The notes beneath the pieces were generated by a model. It saw only the letters and a list, made by a program, of their open reading frames with translations, searched no databases and was not told the origin of the DNA. A DNA stretch of 64,000 nt from Mixophyes australis (lineage: Eukaryota > Chordata > Amphibia > Anura > Limnodynastidae), in assembly GCA_036250195.1 (NCBI GenBank), contig JAVHZZ010000003.1:38420335-38484334 (forward strand). The letters run 5' to 3'. Shown here piece by piece: positions 56,074-64,000 of the stretch (its first letter is position 1; each line of letters starts with the position of its first letter). Made by a program: the position numbers and the translations under genes.

Positions 56074-57530
56074 ATGCCTTGCTGAACTGAAGAGCAATAG
56101 CTCTTACCTAATGAAAACGACACATGTTTTTGTATGATCAGTGAATAGGTAAAAAAAAAAAACCCATTCATTAGCTCACGTTGAGCCTAGAAAGAGCCTC
56201 TACATCGAGCTTTCTATTTCCACAAAAAAATGGCGGCAAATGAACCCCAGAGACAAGTCATTGGACTTGACAGAATACAACTAATCTTCACAGGTACAAA
56301 TTTGCTAAGATGTAGCCCGTGTTGTTATCACTACTCTCCCACAGGGATGTGATGAAAGGATGGCTGGCTTAAGTTACTTCAAAGAGTTGTAAGCAGTACA
56401 AAGACTAACAACAGGCTACGGCAGATTATACTCTAACATTTCTCTTTCTTCCAGATCACAGCTGTGCAATAATTACCAAGATACTGACATTTAATGGAGG
56501 TATAACATGGGGATCGGGAGGAAACACAGAGGACGTGGACTTGGGGGACTCTCGTAATTATTTTAAGTAATTTTAGGTATGGTGAAAAGCGTGAATATGA
56601 ACGCTGTATTTAACGCTCACCATTAAATGCGTGCACTGATACAGAAGAATGATTATAATGCCGACTCTCGTTTAGAACTTTCAGCCCCAAGAATCTGACA
56701 TTTTAGAGGAAAATAAAGTTATGCATTATTCAAGTGTACCATGCTGACACAAGGAGCATATTACTGTGGTGCCGGCGATAGGGAGATGTGCACTGCCTTG
56801 ATGTATGGATGTGTTGTCATGTTGATAGGGGACAGTGATGATGACCAATAAAGGCCACGGAAAGATGGAAGCCATTTCACAAGGTAATTGATGCGTAACC
56901 TTTATTTCTTAAAAGGCCGGGACAACGTCGCTAAAGAAGAAGGATTATGAAAGAAAAGAGAATTTCTTTATTTTAGAGCACCTAGGGTTTGAAGACAATG
57001 CCGGTCCTTGGAATTTCAATTATAACCTGATAGCTGCGTAACCTGTAATCCGTCAAAATACAGAGGATCATATCCATGCTGAGATAATGAGTTAGTCACA
57101 TGGCAATCAAAACCCCTTACTGTGAATCGTAAGGATATTAGAAGTCAGTAAGCTGTTTAGTGACCATATATAAGGGGTGTACTATTTATAATACAGGATA
57201 CATATTAGTATTTCAATTACCTCTGCATTAAATTATGTCTTGGTATACCTCTATTTATTATGCATTTTATTTTTTAATGAGAGGAACCGGAACGCTGTCA
57301 GTCTGTCACACAGCTCTGTTATGTGAGGAGAGTGACAGAATAATGTATGGGGGAGATTGGGGTGGGGTGGGATGGGGCGCAGTGTTTGCTACAACCAGAG
57401 TAACGTCTGGCTGAGGTAAATTTGATGGAGGGAGACAATAATGACACATAGAAGCAGTGGGTATTGTTCAAGCACAGTGCATGAAGAAATGTGAGGCGTT
57501 TCATAAATGTGGTTGTCACTCTCTAGCATG
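56074..57530. other. Low-copy non-coding stretch
   Basis: No recognised repeat. A T/C tract ending 'tttctctttcttccag' (56454-56455) looks like a splice acceptor, but no coding frame or donor supports an exon. Confidence 0.4.
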
Positions 57531-57538
57531 AATAAGGT

Positions 57539-58119
57539 GATAGTTGCCTAATCTCCCAGAATTTGTAGGCGTTCTCCCAGACTCCTGTGAAAGCAGTGTT
57601 ACCACACGCATCTGCCCACGTCTCCTGTGAAGTGGGTGGGGCCCAATGATGTGATTCACAGCGAACCGCGTCATCCTAGCCCCTTGCCTGACTGTATTCT
57701 CCCGCGAATCGCAGCATTTGAGCAGCGGGGGGCAGGGCCTAGTGACGCGATCCGCTTGGCCACGTCCCCAGCACTCTGCAACAGGCTCTTCCCTCTGGGA
57801 TCTCCCAGAGTGGAGATCCTAAAGCACACTTGACAACTCTCTGACTCTGTCATGTGACAGGGGAAGGAGGGGGCGTGGTGACGTCTTTGCGACACCGTAG
57901 CTCTGCCCCCACTGTAAAATGCAGAATTTCACGTCAATGGATAGCGGGGGCGGGGCCTAATAACGCGATTAAGCCCCGCCACCGATATTCAATGCCGTGA
58001 ATTTTCAGCACTTTTTTTAGGATCCGGGAGGTTTGCCTACTCTTCCGGGAGGACTCCCTGAAATTCGGGATCCTCCTCTGGGAGAGTAGGCAAGTATGTC
58101 CTAAAGATTGACAAGTATG
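57539..58119. mobile_element. Composite hAT-like insertion with perfect 8-bp duplication
   Basis: AATAAGGT flanks the block at 57531-57538 and 58120-58127. The left end is 'gatagttgcctaatctccc' and the right end 'gattgacaagtatg'. Internal ends ('cacacttgacaactctctga' near 57825, 'gagagtaggcaagtatg' near 58098) suggest a second element of the same family lies within. The interior is CpG-rich ('gcggggcctaataacgcgat'). No transposase. Confidence 0.75.
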
Positions 58120-58127
58120 AATAAGGT

Positions 58128-58742
58128 ATGTCTTAACATGGCCACAACAGTGGACATTACTATTATCTCTGATGACTAGTGAGGTTAGAGATCGACAAAG
58201 AGACAACCGGCGTAGATGGCAAACTATAGAGCGTCGAGTTCCTATGTATTCTCTTACATCATCTTTTTACTGAATTTCCTGCCAGCAAACAGCTGTACGC
58301 ACAGACTTCCATGCAAAAGTAGAATCGTGAGAGTTAAAACGGGATAAGAAAACCATAGATTATAAGAACTGGAGACGGCAAGGTCAATAGTGATTGATAT
58401 ACCTATATTGGCGTAGATAAAGGTTTTCTCCTAGCAGCTGGTACCCTATGTTTTGTGTTTTTTTACCACTAACACTTATCTTACAGGGGTTCACCAGACA
58501 TTAATGTTCCTAAAAATGTAACTAAATACATTGGTTTCTCGGTCAACTCTCCTTCTGTGCTTTTCAGCCTTGCACTTGTTTTCATCAGGGGTATAACATT
58601 CCCAAGTGGGGCCCAATAGGAAAATTTTGGACAGTGCCTGGTGATGCCGATCCATCATCCAGGGGCTTCAGAAGAACGAGGGCTGACGCATGACCATTTC
58701 GAGCCCCACAGCTGCTGTACCTCCTGCAACAGTGCTAGTTCT
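58128..58742. other. Low-copy non-coding stretch
   Basis: Nothing recognised. Confidence 0.4.
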
Positions 58743-58860
58743 GCATACCTCCCAACACAGAGACACGGAGAGTCAGGACACAATAAGCCCTGCCCAGGTT
58801 ATCCCCCAAAAGCCCTCTTTTAGGTGAAACTCCGCCCATTTCTGCAGAAGCTCCACCCCT
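58743..58860 (+). mobile_element. 'CATACCTCCCAACA' repeat fragment
   Basis: 'tgcatacctcccaacacaga' starts a segment with 'ctccgcccatttctgc' and 'agctccaccccttttg'. It is related to the fragments at 11349 and 23186. Confidence 0.5.
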
Positions 58861-60230
58861 TTTGATGTTTGCTGACTGGATCAACACCATTGCTAAGCTC
58901 TGTGTATTAAATGCAACTATCTACAGAGCAGCTTTGTGCTGTATGGAAGGACAACAAAGGACTTTATCTCAGATATAAAGAAATGGCCACAAATCACATA
59001 AAGGAAGTTTTAAAAAAAAGCAATGTATTTAGCAAAAAATGCCGCAAGCCGAGCACAATCTAATAAATTAAAGTTACCTGAAGGTTGGAAACCCTTTTAA
59101 AACGGCCTTTGTTGCAAAAGTGTAATATGTATGGAATAATCTGTTTATGGGATGATTTTTTTATTTTTTTTGCAGCAAATTACCAAAAAGCGATACTAGG
59201 CTGCCTAGGCGACACTAACCCTGAGCGCTAAGGGTTAACTTCCCGCCTTGCTGTCCCAGTCTCTGCAGAGAGGCGCATGCTTGACCCAGATTGCGCAAGC
59301 GTAGTGGAACTGAAAGCCCATAATGAAAATGCTTATTTAAAAAAAAAAAAAAAAAAAGTTTGGACATTAAAAATATTATTTATTCAAAGAATACAGCATT
59401 TTTTAAATGATTTTCATCTGATAGTGCCATCCTAATATGGAGCTAACAGAACAGGTATTGCGACAGTATGCTTACGTTAAATGGGCTTCCACGTACCTTT
59501 GCGAATCTACACCCATTTTCACATGCAATAGGGCCCTTCAGCCCACATGTTTACACTGCTTGTTCTATAAGTTAAAAAGGAATCGTACATTATACAGCAC
59601 AGCATATAATACGCAGCACAGCTGTAAAACCTACAACAGCTTCATGGTGGCAATTAATAAGTAGCAAGAAAACAAATAAAAGCTTGACCCTAACCCGTGC
59701 ATTATCACAGGCCCATAGGGATTATAATTTCCAATTATACATGCAAAAAAAGAAAAACAACAAAAAAAAAAATTCATCTCGTGTGATGATAAATTGGCCG
59801 GCGTTTTTGATTTGGGTAAATGTCCCTGAGAGACTAAGCTCTGACGACCAAATAGATTGATTTTGTGCGGACCGGGGCTAATTTGAATTCATGTCTCCTG
59901 AGAAGTAGGACAACTGTGCAATTTATGCTTCTGTGTGCCGAGGCTCTATCGCCGGGCTCGTCAGAATATCATTATGTGTGTAATCAATCCCTTTCCCTGA
60001 GATATATTCCTGCGTTGTCACTTTCTTTTTCTTTTCTTTTTTTTTTTTTCTTCTTAAAGTTGGAGAATGCTTTAGAAAAACTGTCGGATCTGAACAAAAA
60101 TACCCGTGACCTGCTAAAAATACGATACTATACAGTCCTAATTAACATCTAGCACAAAGCGGCGACTGCCGAGCTGTGATCAGAGGCTTCTGAGAGCAGA
60201 AAACATATGCAAAAGTTTAATCGCTCTGCA
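58861..60230. other. Low-copy stretch with possible exon-like segment
   Basis: Contains an A run (59340-59357). At 60020-60059 a long T/C tract ends in 'ttcttaaag', followed by a frame reading LENALEKLSDLNKNTRDLL that stops at 60152. Heptad-like spacing of Leu is visible, but there is no donor and no homologue is recognised, so coding is doubtful. Confidence 0.3.
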
Positions 60231-60345
60231 ACAAGGTTTCTTAAAGTGTACCTGTTCCCTATATACAGCGGAGGCGGCCATATTGTGGTGTCATTAGAAG
60301 GAGGCCTATCATTTGTCTAGCAACCAGTGACATCACAAAGATGTG
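60231..60345 (+). repeat. Dispersed repeat, 'TTAAAGTGTACCTGTTCCC' copy
   Basis: It starts 'cttaaagtgtacctgttccc', then 'tacagcggaggcggccatat' and 'agcaaccagtgacatcac'. It matches the family at 24447 and 61848 in motif order. Confidence 0.65.
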
Positions 60346-60659
60346 TGTATAACAGATAGCTAGAGAACCTATTTCTTGATATTGAATATGGGTTTGTGAG
60401 CCAAACTGTGGGAAATTTACTCATCCACAATCTATGGCTTGCCGATATCCAGCCGTGAGGTGAGAGGGTTGGCGTTCCCGGGGCCCTGCCCCCTGCTGTC
60501 CAATGCCGCGATTTGCAGCATCGCACAGTGGGGGTTGGGTTGCGATGCCGCAAAATGGATTAATTAAGCCTGGCCTCCGCCCGGTTCAATAGGAGAGCTT
60601 GTGGACATTTTATCTCCTGCCTTAAAGAAAGGAATTTGGAACCATGTTACTGGAGGTGT

Positions 60660-60993
60660 CATCATCATCATCATCATCTATAGCGTCACTAATTCCACAG
60701 CGCTGTACAGAGAACTCACTCACATCAGCCCCTGCCCCATTGGGGCTTACAGTCTAAATCCAATAACATACACACACAGACAGAGAGAGAGATTAAGTGT
60801 GATTTAATAGCAGCCAATTAACCTACTAGTATGTTTTTGTTGGAGTCTGGGAGGAAACCGGAGCACCCGGAGGAAACCCACGCAAACACGCCAAGAACAT
60901 ACAAACTCCACACAGATAAGGCCATGGTCGGGAATCGAACTCATGACTCCAGTGCTGTGAGGCAGAAGTGCTAACCACTGAGCCACCGTGCTA
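60660..60993 (-). mobile_element. tRNA-L2 SINE, full length
   Basis: The complement has the head 'agcacggtggctcagtggtt' (A-box TGGCTCAGTGG) and 'gagttcgattcccgaccatg', the best-preserved B-box (GTTCGATTCC) among the copies. The tail side shows 'atcatcatcatcatc' and 'tatagcgtcactaattccac', having lost the 'tttata' part. Confidence 0.9.
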
Positions 60994-61502
60994 TACTTCA
61001 TTGAACTTAGCTGAATATAATCAATCTAAAAATGTAGAGATTGCAGTGACAGACAAACCGGTAGGAAAAACGATATGCGGTTTAAACACTTCTCGATGTG
61101 ACTACGGAGCAGATGTTCCGGGTGTGACGTTCTTTTATTAAATCACCCCCACAGTAAGCAGTAAAATGATCTCCTTGTGATAAATCTGAACATTACTAAA
61201 CCCATGAGTAAGGTGTTAAAATAAACATCCTTTGAAATTGCCAAGGACCTAAATACAAGACACTCCTGTTCATCAAAGCAAATGTCAGCTTGGCATATAA
61301 GCACTGCCAATATGTTATCATTTTTTTTTTTCCAAATTGGTGTACCCAGCGAGACGGTATCAGGAGGTTAATGCCTTACAGTGGAGAAAACCATTCCATT
61401 GCGCATTACAATTCTTTGCCCTATACGCTCATTTTCAACTTCTATTTTTGGTTAGGCCATCTCACCACTTTAAATACAAACAGAAGACACCAGGGCCCTC
61501 AG

Positions 61503-61661
61503 TCACGTTAATGCGATGATTTGCTGGGTCCTGTCATTGAGGTACACAATCTGATTCTGGTATAAGCGGTGCGAGATGACAACGACAATCCCATTATAGA
61601 CATAACCAGGCACACAGAAGTCACAGGGAGGCACTCTTAGAAATTGGACAATCTTCGGCAT
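61503..61661 (-). other. Short open frame, 52 codons, unidentified
   Basis: On the minus strand a frame runs from ATG (61661) to TGA (61503), starting MPKIVQFLRVPPCDFCVPGY and containing GIVVVISHRLYQNQIVYLND. The composition is protein-like, with balanced residues and no low complexity. VVVISHR recalls the H-loop region of ABC ATPases, but Walker A, Q-loop and signature motifs are absent, so I do not assign it. No ribosome or splice context decides whether it is used; it may be part of a repeat. Confidence 0.15.
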
Positions 61662-61847
61662 AACTGTTTTGCCTTCAGTTTAATGACATTCTGCTTGCGG
61701 ACTCCGTATACAATCTTGATATAAACACACACGCATTATGGAAACAGTGGTGTATATGATGAAGGGAATTAGACCCAAGACAAGGAAAAGGACATGTTTC
61801 TAGATTACAGATGGCCGTTGGTGTGCACAGCAGCAGCCCTTAAAGTG

Positions 61848-62120
61848 CACTACACAATGGAGGAAGCCATTTTGTTGTTATCAATTCACTAAGAACTTGT
61901 CATATCACTAGGCCATATGTACTTCTTTGACCCTCTCCCATCCTAGCAGTAAGTGCAGGAAGGGGAGGGGAGGGGGCGTCGGGCAAAGCAATTGCGTCAT
62001 CAAGCCCCACCCACTTCAATTAGGAAATGGGCGGAATCTTGGATAGTGGTCTGTTTTCCAGACATTCCGAGAGTATGCAAATATGATGTACTTCAGTGAT
62101 ATCATTGGTTCTTACAGGAA
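61848..62120 (+). repeat. 'TTAAAGTGCAC' repeat, interrupted
   Basis: The first part is 'ttaaagtgcactacacaatg' with 'aggaagccattttgttg'. The expected 'cagtgatatcattggttctt' follows only at 62093, after about 160 bp of GC-rich DNA (61925-62084: 'ggaggggagggggcgtcggg', ending 'gagagtatgcaaatatga') that resembles a diverged CATACTTGCC element. This suggests a nested insertion. Confidence 0.5.
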
Positions 62121-62146
62121 TCATGTCCTGATTTGTGGTACAACCA

Positions 62147-62385
62147 TACGTGCCTACTCTCTCAGAATTTCCGGGAGGTTCCCAAATTTAGTAGAGTCCT
62201 CCAGTAAGAGTAGACATCCTCCCAGGGTTGCGTGGAGGTGGGGCTTAATAATGCAATTTCACATAATAAAGCCCCACCCACCCCCGCCATGCAACGCAGT
62301 GAATTTCGGCATTTCATAGCAGGGGAGGGGCCATGGTGACGCCGTCTTACGATTGTCACATGACCTCTCGTCAGGGAGGTTTTAC
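62147..62385. mobile_element. 'CATACTTGCC' family, diverged copy
   Basis: It begins 'catacgtgcctactctctca' and continues 'tttccgggaggttcccaaat', 'ggtggggcttaataatgcaa' and 'aataaagccccacccacccc'. The right end is unclear. Long minus-strand frames overlapping it are not taken as coding across this part. Confidence 0.6.
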
Positions 62386-62494
62386 AAACGGAAAAACCCC
62401 AAAAAGTGTCAGCTACTGCTGTGTGCAATTGACAGATGAAACTTAATCGGAACTCAGGGGGAGTATGGTTTAAGGTTAAAAACGTGGAACTTAC

Positions 62495-62614
62495 CTTCAA
62501 ACTAGCCTTTATATTAATATAATATTCTGTGACAGGTGTTTCTAACATATCTGAATCTAATTCTGACTGGCCATTGAATCCATCCATAGTGGGCCCCATT
62601 ACAGCCAAGGGCCA
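62495..62614 (-). other. Candidate 40-codon exon (unidentified)
   Basis: On the minus strand an acceptor-like 'gttgtgtgtctaag' precedes 120 open bases ending in 'ttgaag|gtaagt', a full consensus donor. The length is exactly 40 codons, so splicing would be phase-neutral. The peptide includes GPTMDGFNGQSELDSDMLET and has acidic residues. I recognise no family. It could be a real exon or a chance match. Confidence 0.2.
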
Positions 62615-62729
62615 CTTAGACACACAACACAGGGCAAATTTTATTTTCCAGTGTATAAAAAACTTCAAACAAAATGTCTGCTTTTTAAGAGCACAGCTCT
62701 TTATCGGAGAGGAAAATATGCCCTGATCA

Positions 62730-64000
62730 CCAATGGAGCAGATTCTTAATTCCTGAACTAAACTGTAGGATTAACCGGATTCCTTGCAAGTAGAGACATG
62801 TTTTATTAGGCTATGTAGGAGGGATGCTGGCATTTGAATAACTTTTGGAAAAAATATATTTTTTGTAGATTATAAAATAAATTAAACGGTGCATTTAATA
62901 TAGCATTACAGAATGAGCCATGATTCTTGCAGGCTGGCGTGTATTGGTACTTGTAGGGCAGTCGTGTGCTTTAGCACTGGAAATCTTTACCTCAGAATAC
63001 TTATTTTGGTAGAAATTAGACACATGATGCAGATAGATGAAAGGGTAACTAAACATGGTAAATAATATTCTTGACTAAATAAAATCATTATGCTGGGTAC
63101 TGCAACTTACTGGTATAGTCCTGATATAAGTCTGCTGCTCAAATTCGACAGATCAGCTATGTATAGATAAGTCATACTTGGCAAAAATGTAAAAAACTAA
63201 ATTGGTACACAAATAAGCCCCTCCCACCACCCAGCCAAGCCACACCCAGATCTGCGTTGCAAAAAAAATTATTATCACCAAACATCATTCCTTTGAGGGT
63301 CCGTGCATTGGAACGATCCATCCAAAATAGGGACAGATGGGGGAAGGGGGTCTTAGCTACCACAGTAACCATGGAGACAGTCAACAATGCTGCCCACTCC
63401 TCAGTTTAAGCTACATGTAATATTGCTGAAAAATAGGGAAAACTATGGAGGTCTCCTGTGACTCTTTAGAGGTCTCCCTTTTCAAAACAATGTAAAACAA
63501 AATTGTAACAGAAAAAATATCTAAAAAGTACAATGTTTATAGAATCAAAATAGACTAGGACCAAGACATTTATTTATGGCCATGTAACTTTTCACTCGTT
63601 ACCACAATTCCCATAGATTTCTATGGGGACTGCGATGCTTTTCCTATGGGGTCCAATGAAATCCCCCCTCCCGGTCAAATCCATTGTACCTTGTGCATTT
63701 GCCGGCAGCACTGCATAGAAGGGGGAAATAGATTGCAGCGATACACAATGAGCAATAGTGTGGAATATTAATAAATAGACCCGTAAATTTGAAGTAGAGA
63801 TCTTGAAAAAAATTATATTTAGCTATTTCGGCATGTTTTGCCCAATGATGCGCCCTCAGCATAAGGAGAGGCGGGATTCAGAAGGGGGGGTGACATACTC
63901 TCCCCAAAGTACGGGAGCGTTCCCTGAAATTCGTGCATCTCTTGGAGGTTCCGGAAGAGCAGGCAAATATGATTTAAATGAATAATGGAAAAGGAGGGAG
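62730..64000. other. Low-copy stretch with repeat fragments
   Basis: 63170-63250 ('gtcatacttggcaaaaatgt', 'agcccctcccaccaccc') and 63887-63972 ('gacatactctccccaaagta', 'gaagagcaggcaaatatgat') are fragments of the CATACTTGCC or CATACCTCCC families. The rest shows no exon or element. Confidence 0.45.

Noticed and set aside
62162..62668. 168-codon minus-strand open frame as a gene
   Set aside because: Much of its length runs through a diverged CATACTTGCC-family element. Only the 62495-62614 part has any exon-like context, and that is reported separately.

Overview
The window looks like vertebrate nuclear DNA, most likely from a frog or toad with a fairly large, transposon-rich genome. I found no intact protein-coding gene. 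The longest open frame is 168 codons and it runs through repeats. The frog assignment rests on recognised repeat types: a tRNA-headed SINE whose 3' part ends in an L2-like tail (the 'gcgctatataaataa' signature), palindromic MITEs with the 'ggttgctataggcaac' arm, many short hAT elements, Helitron-like elements, and an L1-superfamily LINE fragment. The species is not determined.

Layout. 0-4.5 kb: mostly low-copy DNA with two related exon-like segments on the minus strand. 4.5-8 kb: three Helitron-like copies, two of them head to tail, then a repeat with a hammerhead-like core. 8-16 kb: low-copy DNA with a palindromic MITE, a foldback inside a SINE tail, and a full SINE with target-site duplications. 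16.6-18.6 kb: a 31-unit minisatellite touching a broken L1 ORF2 on the minus strand. 18.9-29.8 kb: hAT elements, one of them nested inside a foldback MITE, a SINE, and a 1.1-kb purine-rich tandem tract. 30-40 kb: low-copy DNA, a second hammerhead-like repeat with a GC-rich foldback element inside it, a 20-bp-unit array, and a SINE inserted into a hAT-like element. 41-50 kb: a near-perfect foldback, a family with 'ggctgggtacacac' ends that carries a nested hAT, and another SINE. 50-64 kb: more MITE and hAT copies, another SINE, a CpG-rich block and a few weak exon-like segments.

The best-supported content is the record of insertions. Seven hAT or hAT-like insertions are flanked by 8-bp direct repeats: three perfect, two matching 7/8 and two matching 6/8. 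In two nested cases an uninterrupted relative of the host repeat elsewhere in the window shows the empty site. Stretches free of recognised repeats may be gene-desert or intronic sequence and may hold conserved non-coding elements, but that needs comparison between species. I see no CRISPR array, operon, tRNA gene, rRNA gene or other self-contained gene system.
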